Notes: a model not told the origin generated them from the sequence alone. Numbered from the stretch's first letter, positions 1 to 12,543 are shown. The stretch: DNA of 64,000 bases from Favolaschia claudopus (GCA_037176885.1 JAWWNJ010000164.1:186001-250000); one strand, 5' to 3'. Numbers and translations: made by a program.

Positions 1-362
1 CGCCGGAGAATTCGACCGACGACACACCACTGCCCACAGGCATCGATGGCAATCTGCTTGGATGCCTCAATTACACCATTGCAGGCGGTACCGCTCGTTG
101 ACTCCGGGGCGATGCAACTTTCCGCGCCAGAGTTTCATGCTGTAGGATTTGTTCTGCTACTGCTGTTCATGCTCCCTTGAGTCCTGCTCTATATATTAGC
201 ATGTCACGATTCTCACGAGATCTCCTACCTTACGCATCTCTGTACTATGTACATTATCGCAAAACGAGTTCACTGCAAAACTTTGCCAAGAACCCGTCCC
301 AAAATGGAAGTTTCACGCTCCATCACAACTTTTACCGCGACTTCGACGCGACTTGACAAGTC
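1..362. other. 5' flank of the reductase gene, no gene seen
   Basis: No supported coding region was found here. The segment is the probable promoter and 5' UTR of the reductase gene starting at 363. The window edge could also cut the end of an upstream gene, but nothing recognisable is visible. Confidence 0.4.
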
Positions 363-1700
363 ATGGACGCTCTGCAGCCAATTCTTGACGATGTTCAATC
401 CTTCTGTGTGCTACTGGAGCCTTTCCTCGTGCAAAGGAAGCTAATCTACCAACAGTGAAAACCTCTCCATGGTGGCTCTCAGCCCTCGTCGCGCTCGGTT
501 CTTTGGGTGCAAGCCGTTTCGCGTACCAAACGCTTTCAGTGCTCTTGCAAACACTCATTTTACCCGGAACCAATGTATGTCGAGTCGGATTCGCCGCAGA
601 TTCGCCAGCATAAATAGCGTTCATCTAGCTGAAGCGGTTCGGCGCGAAAAAAGGCGCTTGGGCAGTGGTGACGGGTGCTTCAGACGGAATCGGCAAGGAG
701 TTCGCGATGCAGCTCGCCTCGCGTGGGTTCAACGTACTCCTTGTTGCGCGCAATACGCAGCTTCTCAATAGCGTCGCTTCGGACATTCGTGAGGCGCATT
801 CGTTTCGTCTATACCGCAAGTTTTCTGACTCTCCTTGATCCATAGTGGCGAAGTACCCCAGCTCGAAGACGGATGTTCACACCATTGATTTCGCGGCTGC
901 CGATGATAGCGCGTATGAGGCTTTGTCGACTCGCGTTGACGGACTGGATGTGGGCATCTTGGGTATGTGCTACAGATTATTTCAAAAGTCCGAAATCGAA
1001 CGCGCAACGTGCAGTCAACAACGTCGGTAAATCACACGCTATGCCCGCCTATCTCGTCGACACACCGTTGGGGGAGATGGAGGACATTGTGAAGATCAAC
1101 GTTGGTGCGACTCTACGGGTGACATACGCGACGCTGCCTGGAATGATTCGACGGTGGGTTTCCATTGTCTGACCACTCAAAAAGACCCTTGTTCATTGAA
1201 CTTCACAGGAAACGTGGGCTTGTGCTCAATATTGGTTCTTTTTGCAGGCGCGGTGCCCTCTCCTATGCTCGCAACCTACTCAGGCACGAAGGCATTCCTG
1301 GCAACTTTCACGAGCGCGCTTGCAGAGGAGGTTCGCAAAAACAATATCGTTGTAGAGCATGTCAACACCTACTTTGTGGTCTGCATCATCCTTGCCGTGT
1401 TTATGTATCTGTCTTTGACACACCCATGCTCAGACCTCAAAACTCTCCAAAATTCGCCGTGCATCGGCAATGATCCCGACGCCCAAGGCGTACGTGCGGT
1501 CTGTCCTCAGCAAAATTGGACTGGGTTGTGGCGCGGCCTATGGCGGGCGGCCGGGGACGAGCACGCCGTATTGGTCCCATGCAATGCTTGAGTATGTGAT
1601 GAACGTGGTAGGACTACCTTCTGTCTTCATCTCGTATACGCACGCATTGCACAAAGACATTCGGCGACGAGCGCTGAAGAAAGCGGCGAAGGAGCAGTAA
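363..1700 (+). CDS. KAR: Very-long-chain 3-oxoacyl-CoA reductase (SDR family), one frameshift
   Basis: Reduces 3-ketoacyl-CoA with NADPH in very-long-chain fatty acid elongation at the ER membrane. Seven exons can be read: 363-405, 456-574, 629-788, 846-962, 1015-1153, 1209-1378 and 1434-1700. The order matches the family: a hydrophobic N-terminal segment ([10 protein letters not shown]), cofactor motif [12 protein letters not shown], a serine after NIG, and the active-site pair YSGTK. The start at 363 was chosen because splicing 406-455 joins [14 protein letters not shown] directly to the membrane segment. The exons total 1015 nt, one more than a multiple of three. The extra base lies in a run of five T at 1239-1243, where the frame slips inside the conserved SFAG motif. 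Either the base is a sequencing error or the allele is broken. Family assignment is firm; intactness is not. Confidence 0.87.
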
Positions 1701-1906
1701 GCAGTGGAGTTGCATACTTGCTCATGTCGGCTGTGAAAAAAAATAGAATTTTCCCGCTGTGTGATGCCTTGGAAGAGCGCCTTGATCGAGTTGACAGACC
1801 GTGTAGAACGCCGTAAAATCGTATGGTACGACAATTTATTCTATTCAAATGTTTCTCTAAATAATGTCGTGCCACCTTTCTCGTATTCTTTCGTCTCTCG
1901 CCCTAT

Positions 1907-2762
1907 ATGCCCACTTCCAAGTATTCCGGCTCTAATTCTCAGGCGTTTCTGGCGAAATGGAGTCTGCGCTCACTTGCACTACTACTCTTGATTGGAGTCT
2001 TTGCCTTATTGGATCGCATCAAGGTGAGAGCGCTGTGATAATCCCTTCGCGAGATTTGTGCTCAAGCCCTGGCAGGACCGGTGGTATGTCTTCGACCCGG
2101 TTGAATTGAACGCCCTTGCAAATGCTGCTATCGCGCATGCGTCCGCTCCGAACGACACTTCCGGGATGATCCAATATATTGTTGCTAACTTGACCAGCAC
2201 ATATCCGTCTACGAAAGTGCATATCAATGCCAACTCCGGGTACGGGAATACGAATTGGCTTCAATAAATACCAATCGATGCTTTATAGGGAGTGGCTGTT
2301 TAACAACGCAGGCGGCGCGATGGGCGCCTTGTATATCATCCACGCTAGCCTCACTGAGTACTTGTTTATCTTCGGCACACCGTTGGGGACGGAGGGTCAC
2401 ACCGGTCTGCTCCCTGCCGACGACTACTTCAATATCCTCGTCGGAGAGCAGTGGGCATTCAGCCCTGGCCAACTTGACATGGAGCGCTATACGCCGGGCA
2501 TGGTACATTACCTTCCACGTGGAACGCCGAAGCAGTATAAGATGCACAGGGGCTGTTTTGCGCTCGAGTATGCTCGAGGTGAGGTCTTGTTTATGACTCA
2601 AGATTCTTAAATGAACGAACGGACATAGGGTGGATTCCGTTGATGGTGCCGTTTGGCCTCGCAGATGGCCTTACTTCGACCCTGGACTTTTTCACACTTT
2701 ATAAGACTGCGAAAATCACAGTCAGGGAAATGGGCAGAAATCTCCTCGTTGGTAAAATTTGA
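1907..2762 (+). CDS. ERG2: C-8 sterol isomerase (ERG2/sigma-1-receptor family)
   Basis: Moves the sterol double bond from C8 to C7 in ergosterol synthesis at the ER. Four exons (1907-2023, 2076-2239, 2289-2578, 2629-2762) splice to exactly 705 nt, or 234 residues, the usual family length. An N-terminal membrane segment ([13 protein letters not shown]) is followed by family blocks: [69 protein letters not shown] and a terminal RNLLVGKI. The residues after GTEGHTG read LLPADDYF, where RHTADDYF is common; this is a small variation. It lies 206 bp downstream of the reductase gene on the same strand, so two ER lipid enzymes are neighbours. No frameshift was found, which contrasts with the gene before it. 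Confidence 0.95.
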
Positions 2763-3209
2763 TGATGGTTTCTTGGTAGACTTGCGGTGGATATATAGAG
2801 TTTGTAGAACACGTCAACCTAGCGAGCTGTCGCTAAACTGTGTGTAATACGTGAAAGTATCTCGGGGAGCGTTCGGTACAGGCTTCTCATGAGATTCTCA
2901 TGAGTCATTTCACAATGTGTCACAAGCAGATGTTGCATGTAATTTGCGTGGGTGAAAGTTGATTATGGCATGCCTTTCAATGACTTTTATGCGCAAACTG
3001 TCCTGCCGATGAATTTCTACGGGTCCCTTTGAATGTACATTGTGAATTGAATGCAAACTTCTTATTTGGGAAGTAGGAGTTTGTTTGTGTGCGTCTAGTT
3101 GGCTATGTTTGCTTTATTACGTGAATTTCATTTTGCTCAATTAATACTAGCACTGCCACCGTTGAACTCTTTGTCTCTGACCATCTCGCTTTCGAAACGT
3201 TGAAAAACC
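2763..3209. other. Intergenic, ERG2 3' flank and MYND promoter
   Basis: This 447-bp AT-rich stretch holds the 3' flank of ERG2 and the upstream region of the next gene. No coding region, RNA gene or repeat was recognised. Confidence 0.4.
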
Positions 3210-4729
3210 ATGGGTCCCCCTCGAGCCTCACGCGCAGAATTATTAGGTCTGCTCAGCTCAATTGGAGTTGAGCTTCCTCCAAAGACGAAGCTCACCGACG
3301 CTGAACTCGATAAACGATTGTGCAAAGTGCTCGACAGCGCGCAGTACCTTACGCGTGTGGTCTCAACGCCACCCCTCGATCCAGCTGTGTATCCGCCGTG
3401 GTCATCTCAAGGCTCTGACATGCCCGTCTTGGAAGCAATTCAGCGCCATAACTATGAGGAGGCCACGATGATCGACGTTAGCAAAATGCACGGAAAAGGC
3501 GATCCTTTCCCTCGGCTGTACACCAATGCATTCAATGACCTGCGGCAGACTCTTATGTCGATTGCCAATGCTTGTGACCAAGGAATGACACCGCTTGTTT
3601 TCCAAGACAAAGGCGAGGCTTCGGGAATTTGCATGAGGGTGAACACATTTTCCTCGTTCTGAATATGCTTATTCATTCTCTCCTTAACAAGGTTCTGGAT
3701 GTTAGACGCTTCGACGACAAAACTCCTATTATAATTGTCGTCTATCAGCACGACCTCAAGGATGCTCTTACTCCAGCCAGCTTCGATTGGATCTCTAGTT
3801 ACGTCTTTGGTACAGCAGGACGCAACTACATGGCCAACGTCACGGCAACTGTGCAAGAACAACATCTACTCCTGCGTCTACTTCATGGCAATAGAAAACG
3901 TCTAGCCTCATCGTATAAACCCAAGCGAGCTGCTACCGAGTCTTCTTTTACGCTTTCGTTTCTGCTTCCTGTTGGGTAAGTATATTCCTGCTATTTGCAC
4001 TCATGGAATGAGTTTTCAACTGCGATTCGAAGACCCTTGGGTGCGGTTGAGATGGGTAAATACAACGCCAACAATGGATGCACCGTCTGTGGTCAGCCTG
4101 CAAAGCAAAAGTGTTCCCGCTGCGGCGCTGTCCGATATTGTGACGCCGGTAGGGATACATAGTCTCAATGACAACAGAGCGCGCACTGATTCTCATCTTG
4201 GCTTCAGTTTGCCAGAAAGACGACTGGAAGGCTCATCGTCCGCTCTGCGACGGCTGGCAAGGCGCAAAGTGGCAAAGCTTGAAATTTGTTTCTGCCACGC
4301 GTTCGGCGCCCGGCACCTACGCCTTTCGCTTTAACAAATACGACAATGCCCAACATAACGATGCCCAAAAACGTCTGGATCGTATGGCAGAGCATGCTGA
4401 GGATGATGGACCCCCCGCCAAATACGCACGGAACCACGCCGTTTATCGTCAAAGTGCAGCTCAACTCATCCATGGCGAAGGGGCCCGCGCATACTCTATT
4501 CAGAGCAGACCCGAGTCACGACGAGATGCAAATGCTTATTTACGATCAGCGGCGGACGTTTGAAGTATCGGTAAATCGGAACGACGTAGAAGAAGCAGCG
4601 TTTGAAGCCGTTCGGCAAGTTGTGAAAAAAGGTGACCGTGGAATCAAGACATTTTTGTGGGCGACTCGGACGGCCGAGTGGACCATCGATGTTTGTTTGG
4701 ACAAGCTTCCAGAGTGGCAGAAGTGGTGA
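3210..4729 (+). CDS. MYND-type zinc-finger protein, one frameshift
   Basis: The N-terminal half has no domain I recognise. The C-terminal half contains a complete MYND finger at about 4060-4250: CTVCGQPAKQKCSRCG followed by RYCDAVCQKDDWKAHRPLC, with the full set of seven cysteines and one histidine. MYND fingers usually mediate protein contacts in regulators. Introns are inferred at about 3637-3690, 3978-4051 (AG before ATGGGTAAATAC) and 4150-4207; the last splits the finger and must be removed to restore it. Downstream the frame slips by one base in a run of six C at 4411-4416. After that the second frame continues cleanly to the stop at 4729 (TAEWTIDVCLDKLPEWQKW). Many basidiomycetes carry MYND proteins of this layout with unknown roles. 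Confidence 0.75.
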
Positions 4730-4859
4730 GACGGATTCTAGATTTTGTATTGTACTACACCGAACAATTTTTGACGTTGACTACGCGTGCACTACGAGTG
4801 TTCCTAAATCAATTCGACTCGGAAGTGCTCAAGTCCGAACCGCACTACAAATGCTTTCA

Positions 4860-6110
4860 TTATTTGAAATTATCGTCGATATGTAGATCCATCCCTTCCT
4901 CAACCAGTTCAGCAAAAGAAGCTAGAGTCTCTGGCGAAAGCAACAGAGGATCCTTGCTCGCCGGCAGTATCCTCTCTATGCGGAATGCTCGAAATCGTCT
5001 GCGCCGTGCAAGGAGCAGACTGGATACCGCGATCCAAAACGATTCGAAAACAGAGTGAGGGGATTCGAGGATGAGGGTGTCAAGATGAGGAAGCAAGGAC
5101 ATGTCTTCTGTCAGCGGCACCAGTATCTTTTCGACCATCCTCGCGTTTGCAAAGACGAACTCGAGCCGCGTGAGGTATTCTAAGAGCTGGAACGACGGGA
5201 AAAGGTCGTCCGGGTAGAACGTGAGACTCTCGAATATCAGGGTCCTAAGGGGCGGAGAAGACCGCTTAAGGAAGGCAAGCAAATCGTTCATGGACATGGC
5301 CTGCGCCGATACAGTTAAGACTTCGAGGCTGGGCAGTGAAAGGAACTCGTTTGCGCCTGGCCAGAAGCACCAGGAATGCACTCGTCCAAACGTAAATTGC
5401 CGTAGTCGAGGAAGGATGAGTTCGTCAGTGAGAGCTTCAGGATGGGTATCCAGCCGGTCAAAGATGAATTCGAGCAAATTTGGAGCTACGCTGAGCAGCT
5501 GGGGGATCGATCGTAGGCGGGTGGATGCATTCACGTCGGAGTGGTTAATTCTGAGGGTCTCGAGAACCGGAAGATGTTCCGGACGGCAGGATCCCCACAG
5601 CTCCGCCTCCTCGATGTGGTGAGGCAGCCTCTTTACTGGCAGGCATACATCAAGGCTCCCAATATGTGCTGCGTGGCTCCAGAGGAGAGACATGATATCC
5701 TCATCGAATGCCAATCCTATGAGGGAGAGTGAAAGGGCGTGATTTTTGGCGCGGTCAAGCCAGAGCGGCAAAGCGGCCCTCAGACCATCAGTAAGACAGG
5801 AGAAATCGATGCGGATGGTGGCCCACAGAGCCGGCGTGGATATGACTATGGACGTCCAAGCACTGCAGATATTGAGCAGCAAAGAGGGCACGCCAGTGTG
5901 CGATGGCGCTGCAGAATGGGTGGAATACAAAGTGCGCATGAATACTTCTGCGGTGAGTTCGGGTGGGAGGCGAACGATGGGGTCTCGAAGAGCATTGATC
6001 TGTCGCCAGACAAGACATCTGTCGTGTCTGAGCTGTCTCAATACGTCCTCTTGGGCAAGGATTTCGGTGTCGAGGCTCGCCTCTTGTGCTAAAAGCTCGT
6101 CAAGGGACAT
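4860..6110 (-). CDS. F-box/leucine-rich-repeat-like protein
   Basis: Single-exon protein of 416 residues starting at the ATG at 6110 (MSLDELLAQEAS). The layout is that of the mushroom F-box family in this window: an N-terminal coiled coil (about residues 1-35), the F-box core DPIVRLPPELTAEVF (about 43-57), a conserved block LLLNICSAWTSIVISTPALW, then leucine-rich segments to the C-terminus. F-box proteins normally dock to Skp1 in SCF ubiquitin ligases and select substrates through the C-terminal repeats. That role is inferred from the family, and the target is unknown. The frame is open throughout. It ends 130 bp from the convergent MYND gene. Confidence 0.88.
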   Translation of the reverse strand: MSLDELLAQEASLDTEILAQEDVLRQLRHDRCLVWRQINALRDPIVRLPPELTAEVFMRTLYSTHSAAPSHTGVPSLLLNICSAWTSIVISTPALWATIRIDFSCLTDGLRAALPLWLDRAKNHALSLSLIGLAFDEDIMSLLWSHAAHIGSLDVCLPVKRLPHHIEEAELWGSCRPEHLPVLETLRINHSDVNASTRLRSIPQLLSVAPNLLEFIFDRLDTHPEALTDELILPRLRQFTFGRVHSWCFWPGANEFLSLPSLEVLTVSAQAMSMNDLLAFLKRSSPPLRTLIFESLTFYPDDLFPSFQLLEYLTRLEFVFANARMVEKILVPLTEDMSLLPHLDTLILESPHSVFESFWIAVSSLLLARRRRFRAFRIERILPASKDPLLLSPETLASFAELVEEGMDLHIDDNFK

Positions 6111-6476
6111 TTTCGAAGAGCAGATGAGGGTTGATGGAAACAGGGCCACGAGGCATCGAACAAGTGCCTCCTGTGTGGGCTGTCGGACTCGTCGGGCTCA
6201 GGCGACAGCTCGGCCGAAACATCTCGAAGCAACCGATTTGTGAATTTCGTAGTGCTGACCAGTCCGGTCCAGTGCAGCCTTCCATGCTACAGCAATCACG
6301 GCGCCAAGATACAGTCATGGATTTCCTGAACAACAAATTCTTCATCAGAAGGGGGGAGTTAATGGTACTTATGTAAGCGAGGCTCAGAGTCAAAATTGAT
6401 TGCAAGCTTTAGACTGGAAGGCAGCAGCCATGAGGAGCATAGACGCGCCAGGCAGTCTAACACGCACCATGACCAT

Positions 6477-7775
6477 CTATTGAATTTGAAAATCAGTCGC
6501 AACCTCGCCGATGCGCACTCCAGCAAGCTGCGCCAGCTCTTTAAATGCTGAGAGGGCATCTGCTGGCGGCGTCGAGGAAGCATTCAGATTGCGTTTGCGA
6601 AAGATTCTGATGCATGTAGATTGCCGAGCCGCACGAACTCGGACTCCGGCACAGAACGTTGTCCAGAACGGACTCCGAGACGCTCTCCCCAGCAGGAGCG
6701 TTATACAGGTGGATGATAAGTGTCTTGAGATTCAAGAGCAAAGTCGGGGAATTCATCAATGCCTTGAAGAATAGTTCAGCTTCCGTAGACCCAATCTGCC
6801 ACCAGATTTCGAATGTTTGGAGGTCTGGAAACCAGATGGAGACATTCCTCTAAGGCATCAAAAGCGGGGGCGTTTCCTAATACCAGTTGTCGCAGAGGCG
6901 GTGATGAACGTTTGAAAAACCCCAATCAGGGCATGGTCATCCCTTCGATCATGGGTAATGAGAGAGCTTCCAGGGATGGCAGTGAAAGGAGTCCTAGGTA
7001 CTCGTCCTCACCGCGAGGACGTTTCCCGGGCTTCCCGACAACTAGTCGGCGAAGTGTAAGATGTATCAAGTCAGGGTCGGTGAAAAAAAAGAACCCGTGT
7101 AGCATCGATGAAGCACTCGAGAAGATTCGGTGCAAGACGAAGAAGCCGAATTATGGGAAGCGACAACAGTTGACCTTTCACCATGCCACCCAATCACAAG
7201 AGTTGTGAGAGGATGACAGCGGGAGGGGAGTCCTCCCTCCCCAGGATATCGATTGGTTCAGGGGGCATTGAGTTCGTCGTCTGGCGCTTGTCGCAACTCC
7301 AGGTATTTGAGCTGCTGTCCATGATTCCACACGACGTCCAGGACGTCCAGATCGCCGGAAAACTTGCCATTACTGAGGCATACTGACAATTTGCGATTCC
7401 TTGCGCGTTGGAACCAAATGGGAAGCAATTTCTTCAAACCCCGACTACAAGGGAAGGTGACATCGATTGTCGTCCACAGATTGGTTGTAGACAGTGCTAG
7501 GTTGGTCCATGAATGACAGATATTCAGCAAGAGCAAGGGAATTTGAAGAGCTTCCCGGATTAGCCGCCGGTTTTATCCACACAATTGACGAAAATCTCGG
7601 ACGAGATTTCGAGTGGGAGCCGGGCAAAAGGATCAAGAACCGCGTTCATCTCGCGAAGGACAAGGCTCCTGTCGCTCTGAAGTTTTTTCAGGACCTCTAG
7701 CTGCACGTCAATCTCAGAATTCAGCTTCACAATGCGAGTGCGAAGCTCGTTGAGTCGGATATTCGGGGTCGACAT
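6477..7775 (-). pseudogene. Broken F-box/LRR-like gene
   Basis: This is a second member of the F-box family, in the same orientation as its intact neighbour. It begins MSTPNIRLNELRTRIVKLNSEID and has the F-box core DPFARLPLEISSEIF. The block LLLLNICHSWTNLALSTTNLW is present but in another frame, after a one-base loss near 7560. Further family segments (LLSLPSLEALSLPM near 6980, LNLKTLIIHLYNAP near 6720, ADALSAFKELAQLAGV near 6510) appear in order but in different frames, with several stops between them. Domain order and overall length are those of a full gene, so it is a full-length copy disabled by point changes rather than a fragment. Some of the frame changes could be assembly errors, but the number favours a real pseudogene. 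Confidence 0.75.
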
Positions 7776-8152
7776 TTTGGATTAGCTAACGAATTTTGAG
7801 AACGGAAGATACATAGACATGACGAGTCACTCACACAGATTGGGTCCCCCGTACAGTGAGAGCTAGTCTAAGCTGGTAAGCGGCGAGAGGTTCGAGAGAA
7901 AACTGTGCTATCGGCTTTTTCGGGACACCAGCCGAAGCCGGAGAGTGGTCACATATGTGTCACACCAGCGTCACACCAACGCCAACGCCGACAACATTGA
8001 GAAATTGAGCCTTGGGAGACTCTTTGGACGCGTCTATTGCGGGCTACGTCATGTCTCGCGGCTGCAAGCCCTGCGGGTCTCTAGCAGGAGGATGCTCTCT
8101 GACTCGGCCAGGCCTGCGCAGAAATTAGCCCCAAGAGTTCCCAATCGGCTCG
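7776..8152. other. Divergent intergenic region, no gene seen
   Basis: This 377-bp stretch lies between the divergent broken F-box gene and the next plus-strand gene. It contains the short repeated words GTCACA and GCCAAC near 7955-7995. No RNA gene or mobile element was recognised. Confidence 0.35.
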
Positions 8153-9596
8153 TTGTCGACTCTTTGGACTCGTCACCCCGACACCAACGACGACTCTGCA
8201 AATTTCCGCGGCTGGTTTGACGAAAACGACGAGCCCAACACCTACCGGATGCTCTCCACCTTACATCCGAAATACCTCACAACCGCAGATTTCACGATTA
8301 TTTCCAATTCACGCTTCCCCGTCATCTCATTCCCTCCCAACACTTTGTCCGTAGCACTCCGGTTTTACAAAAAGGACGGCGTGTGTCAGCCTTTTCCGCC
8401 CAACACTCGCGGGTTTTTCTACTACAACGTCCCTGCCGAAGGTTTGCCCGCGATGGCTGGCGGCCTACGCTTTCGAATCACCCCAACTGGCCGTCCCTCG
8501 TCCTTTCAAGACGGTCACGACCTCCTTCTCGACGGCCTACCCTGGGAACTTCCCTTCACAACTATTGCCTACGGCACAGGCCGCAAGGTTATCCTCCGCG
8601 AACATCTCATCAACGAAGGGTTCTTCACCCAGGCAGATGTGGACAATTACTGTGCCATCATGCCCGTTAAGAAACGTCTTGACCATAAAATCACTATATA
8701 TCGTCTAAGGCAACCGTTCCCCGTTCACTTTCAACAAGGATTGCACCTCTGGATTGCAGGCGAAAAGGAAATCAAGCCCTGGGTGTACGGGTACATGTTT
8801 ACAGACAGCCGTATGCAATATCGGCCTCACGTTCGACCGTATACCGGTCAGTCTATCAATTTTATCTTCTTTATCCTGAAACTGACCGAAGATGTGTAGG
8901 CTCTGCCCTAGCCCACTTCGAGCGCTCAACACTCCCGGAGCACGCTGGCAGCCGCACTGTTGTCATGCGCATCGTCAAGATGCTCAGCCCACCGATTTGC
9001 GTAGATGCTAGCTACGACGGACGCCTCCCCGTGCCTACCGAGGGTGAAATCTTCCGGCGCTTCTCGGGCAAAGGCACCAAGCCGCGGCTTCAGCCCTGGT
9101 TCTGCGATGTCGATGCGGATCCGTCAGATTCGGCTGCGGCTTTGCGAATGCTTTTCGAGGTACATCTTCCTTCTTTCTTTTTTTTCGCCCCCCTCTGCGC
9201 AAAGACGAAATCAAGCAATGTCCCGACGTATTCATGTCGTGCTGCGTTTATGCGTGAGCGGCTGCTAGCTCGTGCTGTAACCGCCGACAGGGTGACGGAA
9301 TTCTATAATTTGCAATCGGAGCGCCTTTCCTTTTTGTTTTGCTTCTCATCTAGTCAGCTTACTCACTTGGGCCACAGAACAGCCGCGGGCGATAATCCAC
9401 ACCCATTTTATCAGCGGCGAACTTGTGTTCGTTCTCAGGAGCAATCGCTGATTATATGCAATGCAAAAACCATCGGGCCGGTGTCCACCTTGTAGCCGTT
9501 CGACCCAAAGTTTTGGGATACTCTCCGCGCTTGCGGTGTGTGTTCTTCGACCTTACCGCGAGAACGAACCAGGCCGCCACCGTTGGATGTTTCTGA
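8153..9596 (+). CDS. Unrecognised protein, partly supported gene model
   Basis: I do not recognise this protein. A long open frame (8153-8899) lacks an ATG at its beginning; the first in-frame ATG is 8249 (MLSTLHPKYL). Either that is the start or a short upstream exon exists. An intron at 8847-8899 is clear and continues into SALAHFERSTLPEHAGS and RIVKMLSPPICVDASYDGRLP. A later intron probably begins at about 9160. A final segment near 9380-9596 reads IIHTHFISGELVFVLRS in one frame and AGVHLVAVRPKVLGYSPRL in the next, suggesting a slipped frame or a missed splice site. The protein is rich in Pro and aromatic residues, with no signal peptide or membrane segment seen. The 3' end is uncertain. 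Confidence 0.5.
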
Positions 9597-9798
9597 TGTT
9601 CGGCGCCACCAAGGTACGCATCTTGTCACCAGCACTGTATGCAAGAGAGGGCTATCTTCAAGTTAGACATACATACTATACAATTGAGCAACATATCGCT
9701 ACACTGGATGAGTACCATACGACTATCGCTAGAACGTATACCTACAGAGCAGATAGACACCCTCCTCAATATCGCATAGCCATGTCAGAAACAAACAC

Positions 9799-12290
9799 TC
9801 ACCGAAAATACAAATTCTCCAAATCCGTCACATCCATCTCGCCTAACCGCCTTCCCGCCTCTTCCTGCGTATCCACACTCAATCCAGCGCGCGTTATCAC
9901 TCCGTCGCGGCGTGCATTCTGCTTGACGTAGTAGGATCGCCAGGCCAAAACGAGAATGAAGTTGAGGCCGAAGCAGATGCTGCAGGTGATAATTCCGGGG
10001 GTGTAGTGTGGTGCGTCGGCGGTTTTGAATATTTCTGAAAGATAGGGTAGTGTGTCAAGAAAAAGGGTAAGAAGAGATGGGGAGGGACGTACGAGAGCCT
10101 CTGTGGATGCAGTCGTGTTCGGTGAGTGTACAAAAAGAAGCTGGCTGATACTGACACTATATTGCCTAGTGAACGGACCTGAGGCTTAGAGACACATACA
10201 GAGCGAAAGGAATTCCTTACCCAGACAGTATCCCAGGAACGTCGCTGATGATATCTGTACGGCTCAGTAAAAGCCCGAATAGTTAGATAAAGATGGGCAG
10301 ACTTACAATTGTCTTTTTGGTACGACCGGCAACATTGCTGGTAACTGTCAAGCCAACATTGAACGACCTCGGATAAAGAAGAAGCTTTGACACACTGAGC
10401 GTCCATCCCATAAACAAAGTCAACACGAATGGGACATTCATGAAATACCTGAAATACTTCGTCAGTAATTTGATCTTCCTCAAACACATATATCAACGGC
10501 CTGTCAGTGTACAAAGAAACTCACAGCCCCCACTTGACCCACTTATACCTCGGCTCATTCGGCAGCAACGACAAAGCCAGAAATCCCGCAAACGGGGGTA
10601 CCAGCGCAGCCGCCATGATCCACAGCCGTCTATTTTTCACTCGGGCGGTGTAGATTCCGACTGCGAAGAAGAGGAGGAGAGAGGCGATACTTCGGGGGAT
10701 GCCGACAAGGAGGACTTGGAGCTCGGTGAAGCCGAAGGATGTGGATAGTATGTTGCCGAAGGTTGAGAGTCCGCCTGTGAGTGGGTGGGTTAGGATCGTG
10801 GCGAGTTGCGGTGCATGTGAAAGAGATAGCTGACCGTTTGGAACGCAGGCAAGAAATGCTGAGGTTCTGGGATTAAGCTAGGACTCGTCGAAGCAGTTGC
10901 TGAAGAGATATCGCACCGTTACAGCCCGAGAAGTAACATTGCGCATCTGTCAGGGCCTCGTTGACTTGCTGCCAGTTCCACTTGATTCCAGTCGTATCTC
11001 GCCCGGCTTTGTTCTTGACAACCCGAGCATTACTGCACGCGTATTGGCGTATTAAGAACAGCGCGAGTGCAACAAGCAAATGATATACTTACACCATATT
11101 TTTTTCTTCCCGGCTCAGCCAAATAACTTCTTTGGGAGTCCCAAGCAGAAAGAAGCAGACAATAGCACAGAGAATGGTTATAGAGCCAAGGAAAACAGAG
11201 ATACTACGCCAGGGTGCCAGGCCGCCGGGATGTTTTTGAGCGTACAATGCGATACCGTACGAGCACTATGAAGAGTACGGCGCGCGGTTTCAGATCCAAG
11301 GATTCTGCTACGCTATGACATGCGCACCAAGTCAGAAAGGATGCCGAATCCGGCGTTCGCTGATTGCCAGAATAAAGCTCTCGACGAATGTTCGGACACG
11401 GTGTAGAAAGTGGCCGTTAAGAGCACGAATCCTGGACTTGAAAAATAAGCTCGAGCACGAAATCTGAAGGAGACTTGATCCCACGAGATGGTACATTGAA
11501 AAAAGCCTTGGAGTGCGCGAATGACCTAAGAATTGCTCAAAAATCAGCTCTCTGTAAGCGTACCAGTATCAAAAATCGATAATGACCAGGAGATGCGTGA
11601 AGTTTTGCGCAATGGAAACCAAAAGGACGCAGACACCGAAGCAGAACATGTAGATCGTTAACATCCTGCCCATTGGAAATCGTTGTGGGAGGAGATTGGA
11701 TGGGAGTTCTCCGACTTGATCATGGTGTTAGTTGAAGTGAACTGAGCGCCAGTGAACCGAACGACCTACCGAGAAACGTGATATAGAAGATAGTAGTGAG
11801 CCATTGATATTGCTGCCCCCCGAGCTGGGCGTCGGAACTGAAAGCGAAGTCCATACAGCGCTGAATACGGTATGGTGATCGATGGTACATACCGAATCCC
11901 AAATATAGCCTGGTTTGCTAGAGAGGTCTTGTCGGCTTGTTGTGTTCCTAACTGGGAATCAGTGAGAATTTCTTGTTGAGGAATGGGTCGCAGACCATAG
12001 CATATCCACCTATATGGATCTCGCTCTTAAGCATCGAAAACGAAAGGAGGAGCTTGCGCACATCAGAGGGAGTAGAATACGGTCTACTTTTCGCAGAACT
12101 CTGGTGTAGTCAGCATCCGAATAGTCTTCCCCGCGCGTGAATGAGAATTCCAAGTAGAAAACTCAGGTTGACCCACTATTTTCATCCTGACTCTCGGTGT
12201 CCTTAGGCAGGACCTGCACCTCGATCTGGGAGACATTGAGCGATTCTTTCGAGCTCGCCTTTTCCGAGAGCTCGAGGGTTTGAGACATGA
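9799..12290 (-). CDS. MFS transporter, allantoate permease (anion:cation symporter) type
   Basis: Multi-exon membrane transporter read on the minus strand from ATG 12290 (MSQTLELSEKASSKES) to a stop at 9799. Diagnostic pieces include ADKTSLANQAIFGI, QQYQWLTTIFYITFLG and the following FPMGRMLTIYMFCFGVCVLL. The tail MDVTDLENLYFR resembles the TD-x-EN-x-x-FRY ending typical of the Dal5-like family. These proteins carry organic anions, vitamins or small peptides across the plasma membrane with protons. The substrate cannot be read from sequence. About ten short introns are needed, so the exact exon set is not fixed here. The N-terminal acidic tail is cytosolic in the family. Confidence 0.75.
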
Positions 12291-12543
12291 GTGACGCGGA
12301 AGAGTTAATACTCGTATTTATACCGAGGAATGATGAAGGGCGGCGCGGCGGATGTTTCAGTGAATCGGGTCAACGATTCGGAATTGGTCATGGCTCGCGA
12401 GGTCGAAGAGGTGTCGCAGATCAATCGATCAATAGTTGAACGCTCGTAATATTCGTAGCCATAGTATGAGGTATACAGGATTATGAAGTGGGACATACCA
12501 CTTTCAAGAAATTGCGGAGATAACTAGAATAGATATGCAGTCC

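Noticed and set aside
6477..7775. Treating the second F-box locus as a spliced, functional gene
   Set aside because: Every known family member here is a single exon, and the frame changes lack GT...AG pairs that would restore the motifs in order.
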